A stretch of 64,000 bases of DNA, taken from positions 35,763 through 99,762 of the forward strand of contig VBAH01000014.1 of assembly GCA_005884685.1 (NCBI GenBank), in the 5' to 3' direction. Position 1 is the first letter of the stretch. The number at the start of each line of letters is the position of its first letter. Made by a program: the position numbers and the translations under genes. The notes beneath the pieces were generated by a model. The model searched no databases and was not told the origin of the DNA. It worked only from the letters and a program-made list of their open reading frames with translations. Shown here piece after piece: positions 39,909-50,444 of the stretch. This DNA is from Alphaproteobacteria bacterium. Its GTDB lineage: Bacteria > Pseudomonadota > Alphaproteobacteria > Rhizobiales > Xanthobacteraceae.

Positions 39909-40330
39909 TTGTCCTCGTCGGCCGCCGGCTTCGATTCGAGATCGCGCCGAACCTCCGGTGTTCGCAGAATCTTCTCGATCCGTTCCGCCTCGTCGAATCG
40001 TTCGTCGAAGCGGAAGCGGATGTCAGGAGCGAATTTCAGGTTAACGCGGCGCGCGATCTCGCCGCGCAGGAACTTCTTGTTGCGCTCGAGCGCTTCGAGC
40101 ACCGGCTTTGCGTCGCGCCCGCCGAGCGGCATCACGTAGATGGTGGCGAGCCGCAGGTCGGCCGTCATGGCGACTTCCGGCACGGTGATCATGTGGCCTT
40201 CGATCACCGGGTCGTGCACCTCGCCGCGCGACAGCATCTCGGCGATCGCGTGGCGGATGAGTTCGCCGACGCGCAGCTGGCGCTGCGAGGGGCCGGCGGG
40301 AGAACGATCACGATGATGGTGTCGGGGCAT
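39905..40330 (-). CDS. rbfA: Ribosome-binding factor A
   Basis: A small KH-fold protein of 141 residues that matures the 5' end of 16S rRNA. It has [24 protein letters not shown], the [14 protein letters not shown] strand and [25 protein letters not shown]. The ATG at 40330 is used. It overlaps truB by four bases and is separated from infB by a palindromic repeat, inside one operon. Confidence 0.96.
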   Translation of the reverse strand: MPRHHHRDRSPAGPSQRQLRVGELIRHAIAEMLSRGEVHDPVIEGHMITVPEVAMTADLRLATIYVMPLGGRDAKPVLEALERNKKFLRGEIARRVNLKFAPDIRFRFDERFDEAERIEKILRTPEVRRDLESKPAADEDK

Positions 40331-40347
40331 AACAAATCCAGCACTTC

Positions 40348-40466
40348 GTCATGGCCGGGCTTGTCCCGGCCATCCACGTCTTTGCAATTGGCAATATCCT
40401 CAAGACGTGGATGCCCGGCCACCAGGGCGTTCACGTCCGTCTTCGACGTGCTATGGCCGGGCATGA
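40348..40466. repeat. GTCATGGCCGGG-type palindromic repeat (family J)
   Basis: GTCATGGCCGGGCTTGTCCC with GGCCATCCACGTCTT faces GTCTTCGACGTGC and ATGGCCGGGCATGAC. An inner copy, AAGACGTGGATGCCCGGCC, sits in the middle, giving three related parts. It lies between infB and rbfA and should be transcribed. Confidence 0.75.
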
Positions 40467-40471
40467 CGCGA

Positions 40472-43093
40472 TCACAATGAGCGCTGCACCGTCTCCACGC
40501 GATAGCACTCGATCACGTCGCCGGCGCGCATGTCCTGGTAGCCCTCGAACGCCATGCCGCATTCCTGGCCGGCCACCACCTCGCGCGCATCGTCCTTGAA
40601 GCGCTTGAGCTGGGAGAGCTTGCCTTCGTGGATCACGACATTGTCGCGGATCAGCCGTACGTTCGCGCCGCGCTCGACCCGGCCGTCGGTGACGCGGCAG
40701 CCCGCGATCTTGCCGACCTTGGAGACATTGAAGATCTCCAGGATCTGCGCGTTGCCCAGCATGGTCTCGCGCAACTCCGGCGTGAGCATGCCGGACATCG
40801 CCTTCTTCACGTCGTCGACGAGATTGTAGATGATGTTGTAGTAGCGGATCTCGGTGCCGGTGCGCTCGGCCGCCTCGCGCGCTTCCTTGTGGGCGCGCAC
40901 GTTGAAGCCGATGATCGCGGCGCCGGAGGACTCCGCGAGCGTCACGTCGGACTCGGTGACGCCGCCGACGCCCGAATGGATGATGCGCGCCGCGACTTCC
41001 TCGTTGCCGGCCTTCTCGAGCGCGCCGGCGATCGCCTCGATCGAGCCCTGCACGTCGCCCTTGATGACCAGCGGGAATTCCTGGCGCCCCGCGGTCTTCA
41101 CCTGCGCCATCATCTGCTCGAGCGAGCCGCGCATGCCGGTCTGACGGGCGGCGGCCTTCTCGCGCTTCTGGCGCGCGCGGTAATCCGTGACTTCGCGGGC
41201 GCGCGCTTCGCTCCCGACCACCGCGAGGCGGTCGCCTGCGTCGGGCGTGCCGTTGAAGCCGAGCACCTCGACGGGTGTCGAGGGGCCCGCCTCGGTCACC
41301 GGCGCGCCGGTATCCGCGAGGAGCGCGCGCACGCGGCCCCACTCGGCGCCGGCCACCACGATATCGCCGCCACGCAGCGTGCCGCGCTGCACCAGCACGG
41401 TCGCGACCGGGCCGCGGCCGCGGTCGAGCTTCGCCTCGATCACGGTGCCCTCGGCGGCACGTTCCGGATTGGCCCTGAGATCGAGAATTTCGGCCTGCAG
41501 CTGGATCGTCTCGAGCAGCTTGTCGAGATTCGTCTTCTTCGTCGCCGACACCTCGACGTCGAGCACGTCGCCGCCGAGCGATTCAACCTGCACCTCGTAT
41601 TGCAGCAGCTCGGTGCGCACACGCTCCGGCTTCGCCTCGGCCTTGTCGATCTTGTTGATCGCAACGATCATCGGCACTTTGGCGGCCTTGGCGTGGTTGA
41701 TCGCCTCGACCGTCTGCGGCATCACACCGTCATCCGCCGCGACCACCAGGATGACGAGATCGGTCACCTTCGCGCCGCGCGCGCGCATCGCCGTGAAGGC
41801 CGCGTGGCCCGGCGTGTCGATGAAGGTGATCTTGCCGCCCTTCGGCGAGGCCACCTGGTAGGCGCCGATATGCTGCGTGATGCCGCCGGCTTCGCCGCTC
41901 ACCACGTTGGTCTGGCGGATCGCATCGAGCAGCGAGGTCTTGCCGTGGTCGACGTGGCCCATGATGGTCACGACCGGCGCGCGCGATACCAGCGTCTCCG
42001 GCGCGTCGGCGGCATCGAACAGGCCCTCCTCGACGTCCGATTCCGCGACGCGGCGTACCGTATGGCCGAGTTCTTCGGCGAGGAGCTGCGCGGTGTCGGC
42101 ATCGATCGTGTCGGTGATCTTGGCCATGTGACCCTGCTTCATCAGGATCTCGATGACGTCGACACCGCGCTCCGACATGCGGTTGGCCAGCTCCTGGATG
42201 GTGATCGTCTCGGGAATGATGACTTCGCGCTGCAGCTTTTCCTTGTTCTCGCTGTCGCGGTGGCCGGTCATGCGCTGCGTACGGCGGCGGAACGACGCGA
42301 CCGAGCGCTCGCGCACTTCGTCCGCGGAGAGCGCGGTAACCAGCGTGAGACGGCCGCGCTGCTTCGGCGCACCGGCGCGCGGGGTCTTGGGCGCAACGGC
42401 GGGACGCACGGGGGCCCCGCCCACGCCGCGGCGGGCCGGACGGCGGTCATCCTCCTCGGCTTCCGGCGTGATCTTGCGCGCCGTGGGCGTGCCGCCGGTC
42501 TTCAACCTCGTCTCTTCCTCGCCGCCAAAGCGTTTCTTCGCGACTTCGTCGGCCTTGCGCTTGGTTTCCTCGTCGTGCTTGCGGCGTTCGTCCTCGAGGC
42601 GCTTGCGCGCTTCGGCCGCTTCGCGCTCGGTGCGATCGATCGCCTCGCGCTGCTGGCGGATCTTGGCCTCTTCCTCGGCGATCTTGCGTTCCTCGGCCTC
42701 GCGCACCTTGGCGTCGCCAAGGGCGTGTGCACGCCGGCTCTGCTCTTCCTCGGTCAGCGTGCGCAACACGACGCCGGAGGGTTTCGGCCCCGCAGGTGCA
42801 GGCGCAGCGGCGGGCACCGATGCGGGCGCCGCAGCAGGCGGCGTGGCGCCGCGAGCGACCACGCCGACACGGCGCGGTGTCACGCGATCCGGCGCCGCAG
42901 CGGCAGGCTCGGCCTTGGCCTCGCCCGGACCGAGCGTGCGCTTGCGCACCTTCTCGACCACCACCGCCTTGGAGCGGCCGTGGCTGAAGCTTTGACGCAC
43001 GACGCCCGTCTCGGCGCGCGGCTTCAGCGTCAGCGTCGTCTTCGAACTGACGCTGAGCGTCTTCTCGCCGGGACTTTTCGTATCAGTAGGCAT
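40472..43093 (-). CDS. infB: Translation initiation factor IF-2
   Basis: GTPase of 873 residues that places initiator tRNA on the ribosome. A long charged N-terminal region (about 1-290) is rich in Ala, Arg, Glu and Pro. Then come the IF2_N segment ([18 protein letters not shown]) and the G domain with GHVDHGKT near residue 378, [15 protein letters not shown] and NKIDK, followed by IF2 domains II-IV. Length matches alphaproteobacterial IF-2. It is in operon with ylxR and nusA upstream and rbfA downstream. A 891-codon antisense frame is a shadow. Confidence 0.98.
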   Translation of the reverse strand: MPTDTKSPGEKTLSVSSKTTLTLKPRAETGVVRQSFSHGRSKAVVVEKVRKRTLGPGEAKAEPAAAAPDRVTPRRVGVVARGATPPAAAPASVPAAAPAPAGPKPSGVVLRTLTEEEQSRRAHALGDAKVREAEERKIAEEEAKIRQQREAIDRTEREAAEARKRLEDERRKHDEETKRKADEVAKKRFGGEEETRLKTGGTPTARKITPEAEEDDRRPARRGVGGAPVRPAVAPKTPRAGAPKQRGRLTLVTALSADEVRERSVASFRRRTQRMTGHRDSENKEKLQREVIIPETITIQELANRMSERGVDVIEILMKQGHMAKITDTIDADTAQLLAEELGHTVRRVAESDVEEGLFDAADAPETLVSRAPVVTIMGHVDHGKTSLLDAIRQTNVVSGEAGGITQHIGAYQVASPKGGKITFIDTPGHAAFTAMRARGAKVTDLVILVVAADDGVMPQTVEAINHAKAAKVPMIVAINKIDKAEAKPERVRTELLQYEVQVESLGGDVLDVEVSATKKTNLDKLLETIQLQAEILDLRANPERAAEGTVIEAKLDRGRGPVATVLVQRGTLRGGDIVVAGAEWGRVRALLADTGAPVTEAGPSTPVEVLGFNGTPDAGDRLAVVGSEARAREVTDYRARQKREKAAARQTGMRGSLEQMMAQVKTAGRQEFPLVIKGDVQGSIEAIAGALEKAGNEEVAARIIHSGVGGVTESDVTLAESSGAAIIGFNVRAHKEAREAAERTGTEIRYYNIIYNLVDDVKKAMSGMLTPELRETMLGNAQILEIFNVSKVGKIAGCRVTDGRVERGANVRLIRDNVVIHEGKLSQLKRFKDDAREVVAGQECGMAFEGYQDMRAGDVIECYRVETVQRSL

Positions 43094-43151
43094 TCACATC
43101 CAATCCTGAACCTTAACCGAAACCGTTACCTATTCAGCGCGCGGCCGCGCG

Positions 43152-43823
<672 letters not shown>

Positions 43824-43845
43824 CGGTCCCTATGTGGCTCCGCGC

Positions 43846-45450
43846 TCATTGCGCCGGCGCGGGTTCAGCCGCGGCTTCTTCTTCGGCGGGCGGGGCAAGA
43901 TCGGCCTCGGTGATCCAGCCGGCCTTGAGGCGGGCCTGCATGATCATCGCCTCGCACTCCTCGCGCGAAATCTCGATCCCGTCGAGGAAGCCCGGCTCCT
44001 GCTTCACCTCGCCGTCCTTGCGCTCGGTGTAGCCGACCAGATCGTCGGTCGCGCAACCGGCGAGGTCCTCGACGGTCTTCACGCCGTTCTCGCCGAGCTT
44101 GACCAGCATCGCGGTGGTGATGCCGGGGATCTCCTTCAGCTCGTCCTGCACGCCGAGTTCGGTGCGCCTGGCGTCGAGCTCGGCCTCGATCTGCCCGAGA
44201 TAATCGCGCGCGCGCGTCTGCAGCTCGTTCGCCGTATCCTCGTCGAGGCCCTCGATGCCGGCGATTTCCTTGGGCTCGACATAGGCAAGCTCCTCGACCG
44301 TCGTGAAGCCTTCCGAGGCGAGCAGCTGCCCGACCACCTCGTCGACGTTGAGCGCATCCATGAACACCTTGGTGCGCTTCTCGAACTCGGCCTGACGGCG
44401 CTCGGACTCTTCCTGCTCGGTCAGGATGTCGATGTCCCAGCCGGTCAATTGCGAGGCGAGCCGCACGTTCTGGCCGCGCCGGCCGATCGCCAATGACAGC
44501 TGCTGGTCCGGCACCACCACCTCGATGCGCTCGCGGTCTTCGTCGAGCACCACCTTGGCGACTTCGGCGGGCGCGAGCGCATTCACCACGAAGGTCGCGA
44601 TGTCGTGCGACCACGGGATGATGTCGATCTTCTCGCCCTGCAGCTCGTTCACCACCGCCTGCACGCGCGAGCCGCGCATGCCGACGCAGGCGCCGACCGG
44701 GTCGACCGAGGAATCGCGCGAGATCACCGCGATCTTGGCGCGCGAGCCGGGGTCGCGCGCGACCGCCTTCACCTCGACGATGCCGTCGTAGATCTCCGGC
44801 ACTTCCTGGGCGAACAGCTTCGCCATGAATTGCGGATGCGTGCGCGAGAGGAAGATCTGCGGGCCGCGCGCCTCGCGGCGCACGTCGTAGATGAACGCGC
44901 GGATGCGGTCGCCGTTGCGCATCGTCTCGCGCGGCAGCATCTCGTCGCGCCGCACGATCGCCTCGCCGCGGCCGAGATCGACCACCACGTTGCCGTATTC
45001 GACGCGCTTGACGATGCCGTTGACGATGTCGCCGATGCGGTCCTTGTATTCCTCGTATTGGCGGTCGCGCTCGGCCTCGCGCACCTTCTGCACGATCACC
45101 TGCTTGGCCGACTGCGCCGCGATGCGGCCGTATTCGAGCGGCGGCAAGGTGTCCGCGATGGTGTCGCCGATCTGCGCCGCCGGATGGCGCTTGCGCGCGT
45201 CTTCCAGGCTGATCTGGTTCGACGGGTTCTCGACCGCCTCGACCACCAGCATGTGGCGCGCGAGGCGCAACTCGCCGGTCTTCGGGTCGATCTCGGCGTG
45301 AACCTCGGTTTCGCTGCCGTAGCGCGAGCGCGCCGCTTTCGCGATCGCGTCCTCCATGGCGGTGATGACGATGCGGCGGTCGATCGATTTCTCGCGCGCG
45401 ACCGCGTCGGCGATCTGCAACAGCTCGAGCCGATTTGCACTGACGGCCAT
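43846..45450 (-). CDS. nusA: Transcription termination/antitermination protein NusA
   Basis: A protein of 534 residues binding RNA polymerase and RNA. The N-terminal polymerase-binding domain starts [18 protein letters not shown]. An S1 domain follows ([18 protein letters not shown]), then two KH domains ([40 protein letters not shown]). The C-terminal part has the two acidic/helical repeats that bind alpha in proteobacteria. Order and length are standard. It lies three bases after rimP. Confidence 0.98.
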   Translation of the reverse strand: MAVSANRLELLQIADAVAREKSIDRRIVITAMEDAIAKAARSRYGSETEVHAEIDPKTGELRLARHMLVVEAVENPSNQISLEDARKRHPAAQIGDTIADTLPPLEYGRIAAQSAKQVIVQKVREAERDRQYEEYKDRIGDIVNGIVKRVEYGNVVVDLGRGEAIVRRDEMLPRETMRNGDRIRAFIYDVRREARGPQIFLSRTHPQFMAKLFAQEVPEIYDGIVEVKAVARDPGSRAKIAVISRDSSVDPVGACVGMRGSRVQAVVNELQGEKIDIIPWSHDIATFVVNALAPAEVAKVVLDEDRERIEVVVPDQQLSLAIGRRGQNVRLASQLTGWDIDILTEQEESERRQAEFEKRTKVFMDALNVDEVVGQLLASEGFTTVEELAYVEPKEIAGIEGLDEDTANELQTRARDYLGQIEAELDARRTELGVQDELKEIPGITTAMLVKLGENGVKTVEDLAGCATDDLVGYTERKDGEVKQEPGFLDGIEISREECEAMIMQARLKAGWITEADLAPPAEEEAAAEPAPAQ

Positions 45451-45453
45451 CGG

Positions 45454-46107
45454 TTAGTCTCCTTCGTGTCCCTTCGCAGCCTTCTGCGGCATGCGGTTGT
45501 CGTTGTCTGCTTCGTGTATTTGGTGGCGCGCCGCGCGTTCCTTGCCGCGGCGCAATGATTCGGCAACCAGCGCGTCGGTGAGCACGAGGCGCGCCTCGAC
45601 CATGTCGGCGATCGGAAGAGCCACCTCGGCCGCCTCGCCTTCGGCGGCATCCCTGCGGCGCAGCTTCGCGGCCTCGCCTTCGACGCCGGCGAGGATGCCG
45701 CGGAAGCGCTTGCGCCCGTCGAGCGGCACCGCCATTTCGACCTTGGCTTCGTGACCCGCATGGCGCGCAAAGTCCGATACGCGCACCAGCGGGCGGTCGA
45801 TGCCGGGCGAAGAGACCTCCAGCCGGTACTCGCTCTCGATCGGGTCTTCGGCGTCGAACACCGGCGAGAGCGCGCGCGAGGCGATCTCGCAGTCCTCGAT
45901 CGACATCGTGCCGTCCGGCCGTTCCGCCATGATCTGCACCGTGCAGCCGGACGTGGCGGAGACGCGCACGCGCACAAGCCGGTAGCCGAGCGGGCTCAGC
46001 ACCGGCGCCGCAAGCGCGGCGACGCGCGCAGCCACGCCCTGCTCGCCGATGAGCCGAGGCTCCGCGAGATCCGGCCTTGTCTCCTGCGTCGCGATCGTGT
46101 CGATCAT
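45454..46107 (-). CDS. rimP: Ribosome maturation factor RimP
   Basis: A protein of 217 residues needed for 30S maturation. Recognisable are [17 protein letters not shown], the [20 protein letters not shown] segment and [14 protein letters not shown], followed by the C-terminal SH3-like domain. The ATG at 46107 (MIDTIATQE) gives the normal length; 23 additional in-frame codons run into the leader hairpin and were rejected. It is the first gene of the nusA-infB operon. Confidence 0.94.
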   Translation of the reverse strand: MIDTIATQETRPDLAEPRLIGEQGVAARVAALAAPVLSPLGYRLVRVRVSATSGCTVQIMAERPDGTMSIEDCEIASRALSPVFDAEDPIESEYRLEVSSPGIDRPLVRVSDFARHAGHEAKVEMAVPLDGRKRFRGILAGVEGEAAKLRRRDAAEGEAAEVALPIADMVEARLVLTDALVAESLRRGKERAARHQIHEADNDNRMPQKAAKGHEGD

Positions 46108-46137
46108 GCCCGTCCGGCTCGCGCCGGGATTTTGGTA

Positions 46138-46172
46138 ACAAAAAAGAGCGGGTCCCGGGGCGGGGCCCACTC
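46138..46172 (-). terminator. Hairpin with U-run in front of rimP
   Basis: On the minus strand GAGTGGGCCCCG pairs imperfectly with CGGGACCCGCTC and is followed by TTTTTTG (46145-46139). It is located between a promoter candidate (46230-46258) and rimP, so it may be an attenuator. It may equally end the cyanate operon transcript coming from upstream. Confidence 0.6.
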
Positions 46173-46229
46173 TCAAAAACCGATCGGATCATCCGACCGT
46201 TATGAGATGTCCTTGATCAGGACGGTGCT

Positions 46230-46258
46230 GATATAGCGAGGTTGGACGGGAAGCGCAA
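46230..46258 (-). promoter_or_regulatory. Predicted promoter of the rimP-nusA-infB operon
   Basis: On the minus strand TTGCGC (46258-46253), 17 bases, TATATC (46235-46230). The leader to rimP would be about 115 bases and include the hairpin at 46138-46172. Confidence 0.5.
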
Positions 46259-46294
46259 TGGGGGTGGGGAAGGCTCCATGCTGGAAGATTGCCC

Positions 46295-46783
46295 TCACTC
46301 CTCCCGATACCCCAGCGCCTGCTCGTTCCCTTTCGCGCCGTAATACTTGAACGGCAGGAACTTGCCGGTCATGCCGATCTTGACGCGGTCGCCCTTCGGG
46401 TCGGCTTGGCGCTCGATCGTCATGTCGAAGTCGATCGCCGACATGATGCCGTCGCCGAACTCCTCCTCGATCAGCGCCTTCCAGGCCGGCCCGTTGACCA
46501 TCACCAGCTCGTAGAAGCGGTAGATCAGCGGATCGGTCGGCGGCATCGGCGTGCCGGCGCCGCGATACGGCACCTCGTTGAGCAGCGCCTCCTCGGCTTT
46601 CGAGAGGCCGAACAGCTTGGCGGCGGCCGCCGCCATCGGCCTGGTCATCTTCTGCTGGCCGAGCACGCCGCCCGCGATCATCACCGGCGACATGCCGCCG
46701 ATCTGCTCGCAGATGTATTTCCAGCTCCAGCCCTTCTCGCGCTTGATGTCGAGGAGCTTCTCGGTGAGGTCTTCGCGTTTCAT
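46295..46783 (-). CDS. cynS: Cyanate hydratase (cyanase)
   Basis: Enzyme of 162 residues that converts cyanate and bicarbonate to CO2 and carbamate, releasing ammonium. The catalytic residues of the E. coli enzyme (Arg96, Glu99, Ser122) correspond with a constant offset of seven to Arg89 and Glu92 in IYRFYELV and Ser115 in IMSAIDF. The N terminus is the helical XRE-like domain. It is the last gene of the transporter operon, which points to cyanate as a transported substrate. Confidence 0.96.
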   Translation of the reverse strand: MKREDLTEKLLDIKREKGWSWKYICEQIGGMSPVMIAGGVLGQQKMTRPMAAAAAKLFGLSKAEEALLNEVPYRGAGTPMPPTDPLIYRFYELVMVNGPAWKALIEEEFGDGIMSAIDFDMTIERQADPKGDRVKIGMTGKFLPFKYYGAKGNEQALGYREE

Positions 46784-46798
46784 GATGGTCTCCCGGGG

Positions 46799-47668
46799 TT
46801 AGGCGACGCGCGCGGACGCGTCCGGCGGCGATTGATTTGCGATGATGCCCGGCCGCACCAGCGGCACGGCGCGCGGATCGTGCGCGCGGCCCTCTTGCGC
46901 GAAGCTCTTCGAGCGCGTGACGAGGAAATCGATGATGTGGTTGCGCACCGCGTAGTAGAGCGGATGGCGGTGAATGTCGGCGCGCGCGCGCTCCTTCGGC
47001 AGCGGATTGTCGACGATCTCGGCAAGCTTGGCGTCCGGGCCGTTGGTCATCAGCACGATGCGGTCGGCCAGGTAGATCGCCTCGTCGACGTCGTGCGTGA
47101 TCATGAACACGGTCTGCCCGGTGGTGCGGCAGATGCGGCGCACTTCGTCCTGCAGGGTGCCGCGCGTGAGCGCATCGAGCGCCGAGAACGGCTCGTCCAT
47201 CAGCATGATCTTCGGCTCGATCGAGAGCGCGCGCGCGATGCCGACGCGCTGCTTCATGCCGCCGGAGAGCTCGGCCGGCCGCTTCCCCTCCGCACCGGTG
47301 AGGCCGACGAGGTCGATGAATTTCTGCGCCTGGCGCTGGATTTGGTCGCGCGAGTGGCGGCGCCATCGCGATGACACCGCGTAGGCGACGTTGCCCATGA
47401 CCGTGCGCCAGGGAAGCAGTGCGTGGCTCTGGAAAATGACCGCGCGGTCGAGGCTCGGGCCTTCGATCGCCTGATCGTCGACGATCACGACGCCCGCGGA
47501 AGGGCTGTCGAGGCCGGCGAGGATGTTGAGCACGGTGGTCTTGCCGCAGCCCGAATGTCCGATCACGCAGGTGAAGCCGCCGCGCGGAACGCTGAGCCAG
47601 AGATCCTGGAAGATCGTGGTCGCGCCGTAGCGCTTGGCGATGCCCTCGATCGAGATGAACTTGTCCAC
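46799..47668 (-). CDS. Cyanate/nitrate-type ABC transporter ATP-binding protein
   Basis: ATPase of 289 residues of the NrtD/CynD type. Walker A is [13 protein letters not shown], the signature is [16 protein letters not shown], Walker B is [16 protein letters not shown] and the switch His is in [14 protein letters not shown]. The C-terminal region ([20 protein letters not shown]) is typical for this subfamily. It lies six bases after the permease gene and 15 before cynS, so it serves the same uptake system. Confidence 0.92.
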   Translation of the reverse strand: MDKFISIEGIAKRYGATTIFQDLWLSVPRGGFTCVIGHSGCGKTTVLNILAGLDSPSAGVVIVDDQAIEGPSLDRAVIFQSHALLPWRTVMGNVAYAVSSRWRRHSRDQIQRQAQKFIDLVGLTGAEGKRPAELSGGMKQRVGIARALSIEPKIMLMDEPFSALDALTRGTLQDEVRRICRTTGQTVFMITHDVDEAIYLADRIVLMTNGPDAKLAEIVDNPLPKERARADIHRHPLYYAVRNHIIDFLVTRSKSFAQEGRAHDPRAVPLVRPGIIANQSPPDASARVA

Positions 47669-47674
47669 GCAGCC

Positions 47675-48517
47675 TCACTCCGGGAATGTGACGAGACGCG
47701 TGAGGCGCGCGAGAATGAGGTCGAGCAGCATGCCGACGACACCGATCAGCAAGATCGCCGTAATCACATTCGTGATCGATAAATTATTCCATTCGTTCCA
47801 GACGAAGTAACCGATGCCCGTCCCGCCGACGAGCATTTCGGCCGCAACGATGACAAGCCACGCAATGCCGATCGAGATGCGCATACCGGTGAGGATCGTG
47901 GGCGCGGCGGCAGGCAGGATGATCGTGAACGCGCGGCGCAAGGTGCCGACTTCCAATGTGCGCGCGACGTTGAGCCATTCCTTGCGCACCGCCGCGACGC
48001 CGAACGCCGTGTTGATCAGCATCGGCCAGAGCGAGCAGATGAAGATGACGAAGATCGCCGAGAGGCTCGAGTCCTTTATGGTGTAGAGCGCGAGCGGCAT
48101 CCAGGCGAGCGGCGAGATCGGTTTGAGCACCTGGATGAACGGATCGAGCGCTTTCGAGAACAGCGGGGACATGCCGATCAGGAAGCCGATCGGAATCGCG
48201 ACCAGTACGGCAAGCAGATAGCCCGCGGCGACGCGCGCGATCGAGAACGCAAGCTGGATGCCGACGCCCTTGTCGTTCGGACCGTTGTCGTAGAACGGCC
48301 GGCGCACGTGCTCCCACAGCTTGGCGCCGACATCGAGCGGGCCGGGCATTGCGGATTTGCCCTGCGTCGCGGTGAGGCCCATCAGCTTGGCGTATTCGGG
48401 ATCCATCTGCTGCACGGCGCCGGTGCCGCGGACGCCGAGATGCCACGCGAGAATGAAGGCGGCGAATAGCAGGATGGAGACGAGCGCTGCGCGGAGCGTG
48501 AGTGAGGACGATGTCAT
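47675..48517 (-). CDS. Cyanate/nitrate-type ABC transporter permease
   Basis: Inner-membrane permease of 280 residues of the NrtB/CynB type with about six membrane segments and the ATPase-contact loop GVAAVRKEWLNVARTLEVGT. The N-terminal periplasmic part (EYAKLMGLTATQGKSAMPGP) is longer than in SsuC, as usual in nitrate-type permeases. It lies between the binding protein gene (separated by a large repeat) and the ATPase gene. Confidence 0.92.
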   Translation of the reverse strand: MTSSSLTLRAALVSILLFAAFILAWHLGVRGTGAVQQMDPEYAKLMGLTATQGKSAMPGPLDVGAKLWEHVRRPFYDNGPNDKGVGIQLAFSIARVAAGYLLAVLVAIPIGFLIGMSPLFSKALDPFIQVLKPISPLAWMPLALYTIKDSSLSAIFVIFICSLWPMLINTAFGVAAVRKEWLNVARTLEVGTLRRAFTIILPAAAPTILTGMRISIGIAWLVIVAAEMLVGGTGIGYFVWNEWNNLSITNVITAILLIGVVGMLLDLILARLTRLVTFPE

Positions 48518-48529
48518 CGCCGCATGCTC

Positions 48530-48667
48530 CCACCCTCCCCTGGAGGGGGAGGGTCGATTGGCCGAAGGCCAATCGGGGTGGGGTGGAAAGCAAGGATCGC
48601 GCTACGCGCGTCACCCCCACCCGGTTCGCTTCGCGAACCGACCTCCCCCTTCCAGGGGGAGGTAGGG
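48530..48667. repeat. Large inverted repeat inside the cyanate operon
   Basis: CACCCTCCCCTGGAGGGGG with GGCCGAAGGCC and GGGGTGGGG faces CACCCCCACC, GGTTCGCTTCGCGAACC and CTCCCCCTTCCAGGGGGAGG. The outer hairpins resemble family B with TGGA or TTCCA loops. It separates the binding protein gene from the permease gene, where it could lower downstream expression or stabilise the upstream mRNA. Confidence 0.8.
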
Positions 48668-48706
48668 CACCGAGTATGCGTCATGACAATGCCCGGCAGC
48701 ATTGCG

Positions 48707-50101
48707 TCAGGACGATCGCTTGATCGCAAAGCTCTTCACGTAATCCTCCGGCTTGGCGGGATCGAACGTCTTGCCCATGACGACGAAAGTCTTGCTTGTC
48801 GCCGCAGGCGGCGTGAGCCCCACGTCCTTCATCAGCCTGGTGGTGTCGGTCGCAAGGAAGACCTGCTTGGCGATGCCGGCATAATCGATATCGCCCTTGA
48901 TCTGGCCCCAGCGCTTCATCTGGGTGAGGATCCACACCGCAAACGACTCGTAGGGGAACGGATCGAAATCGATGCGATCGGGCACCTTGCGTACGTTACC
49001 GAGGCCGTCCGCGAACGTGCCGGTGAGCACCTGCTCGACCACGGTGACCGGCTGGTTGAGATAGTTCGCCGGCGCGATCGCCTCGGCGATCTGCTTGCGG
49101 TTCTCCGCCCTGGTGGCGAAAGCGGTGGCATCGATGATCGCCTTGAGCAGCGCCGCATAGGTGTTGGGCGAGCCGGTGACGAATTCCTTCGAGGCCGCGA
49201 AGGCGCAGCACGGATGACGGTCCCAGATCTCCTTCGACAGGACATGGATGAACCCGACGCCGTCATAGACTGCCCGCTGGTTCACCGGATCGGGCGCGAG
49301 GAATCCGTCGATGTTGTCGGCGCGCAGGTTCGCCACCATTTCGGGTGGCGGCACGGCGCGAATCTGGATGTCCTGATCGGGATCGAGCCCATGCTCGGCG
49401 ACGTAATAGCGCAGCAGGTAATTGTGCATCGAGTAGTCGAACGGCACCGCGAACTTGAATCCCTTCCAGGATTTCGGGTCGCGCTTGTCCTTGTGCTTCA
49501 CGGCCAGCGTGATCGCCTGCCCGTTGATGTTTTCCACCGCCGGCATCGTGTACGGGATCGGATTGGAGCCAGCGCCAAGCGTGATCGCGAGCGGCATCGG
49601 CGAGAGCATGTGGGCGGCGTCGTATTCCTTGTTCAGCGTTTTGTCGCGGATGACCGCCCAGCCAGCGGTCTTGATCACTTCGACATTGAGCCCGTGCTTG
49701 GAGTAGAAGCCCATCGGATGCGCCATGATGATCGGCGTCGCGCAGGTGATCGGGATGAAGCCGACCTTCAGATCCTTCTTCTCGATTGCGCCGCCTTGCG
49801 CAAACACCTCGGTCGCGGTCTTGAGCGGGAAAAACTGGGAGAGCGCGGCGAGCGCCGTGGAGGCACCGACACTTTTCAGGAACGCGCGCCGTGCAGCGTC
49901 CCTGGGAAAAATCTTGCGCATGACCGCGGAAGCGACCAGACCCTCGTAGGTCTTCTCCTGGTTCGGTGCGACGGCCGGCTCGCACACCACGGTGCGGCGC
50001 GCGTCGTAGTCGTGCTCTTCCGCGCTGCGATGGCGGCCGCAGATGCACCCCGACCGATCGAGCCGGCGGGTGGGGTCGAATGGTCGGTCATAAATCGACA
50101 T
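48707..50101 (-). CDS. Cyanate/nitrate-type ABC substrate-binding protein with Tat signal and N-terminal Cys/His motif
   Basis: NrtA/CmpA-family binding protein of 464 residues. The folded export signal is the twin-arginine motif RRAFLKS (71-77) with a following hydrophobic stretch. The mature part has VGFIPITCATPIIMAHPMGFY and the ligand-region SMHNYLLRYYV. In front of the Tat motif there is an unusual 70-residue segment with C19-x-C21-G-x-x-H24, His30 and Cys40, suggesting a metal- or cluster-binding site. The start at 50101 (MSIYDRP) is downstream of a sigma-54 promoter; the longer frame from 50152 would overlap it. Confidence 0.9.
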   Translation of the reverse strand: MSIYDRPFDPTRRLDRSGCICGRHRSAEEHDYDARRTVVCEPAVAPNQEKTYEGLVASAVMRKIFPRDAARRAFLKSVGASTALAALSQFFPLKTATEVFAQGGAIEKKDLKVGFIPITCATPIIMAHPMGFYSKHGLNVEVIKTAGWAVIRDKTLNKEYDAAHMLSPMPLAITLGAGSNPIPYTMPAVENINGQAITLAVKHKDKRDPKSWKGFKFAVPFDYSMHNYLLRYYVAEHGLDPDQDIQIRAVPPPEMVANLRADNIDGFLAPDPVNQRAVYDGVGFIHVLSKEIWDRHPCCAFAASKEFVTGSPNTYAALLKAIIDATAFATRAENRKQIAEAIAPANYLNQPVTVVEQVLTGTFADGLGNVRKVPDRIDFDPFPYESFAVWILTQMKRWGQIKGDIDYAGIAKQVFLATDTTRLMKDVGLTPPAATSKTFVVMGKTFDPAKPEDYVKSFAIKRSS

Positions 50102-50444
50102 CGGCGCCGCTCCCTTGTGTCGCGCCGAACTGGTTTGCAATGGATATGCCAAGCCTCGCGGGTGCGGCGTCAGAACGAAATCGTCATGAAATCATATAGA
50201 TAAAGCTCAACCGGCACGCTGCTTTCGACAGCGGTACGGATTGCGGCGAGGCCTGCCGCCGAATTGAGCAGCACTGCTCAGCGAACGGGCGTTATGCTCG
50301 ACGAGTGTGCGCCTCCGGCAGCGCCGAGGCAGATCGGCCGTTGTGCCGGAGCGCGCTTCGCCTCGACACGGATCCCAGCGGACCCGACGAAATCCGCAAG
50401 GACACGCCCTGACAACCTGGAAGTGACGGGCAGGCGATACCCCG
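50102..50444. other. Divergent region between the cyanate operon and the DUF1801 gene
   Basis: 343 bases with the sigma-54 promoter at 50135-50152 facing the cyanate operon and an AT-rich stretch at 50190-50212. NtrC-type sites (TGCAC-like dyads) were searched for by eye and not convincingly found. Plus-strand frames in this region are shadows. No other feature is supported. Confidence 0.5.
50135..50152 (-). promoter_or_regulatory. Sigma-54 (-24/-12) promoter of the cyanate operon
   Basis: On the minus strand TTGGCATATCCATTGCAA has the invariant GG (50150-50149) and GC (50138-50137) with ten bases between, and the flanking TTGGCA and TTGCAA of the RpoN consensus. Transcription would start near 50125, about 24 bases before the ATG at 50101. 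This fits nitrogen-controlled cyanate use. Confidence 0.7.

Noticed and set aside
50102..50152. Longer start (50152) for the cyanate-binding protein
   Set aside because: It would place the start codon within the sigma-54 promoter, upstream of the expected transcription start.
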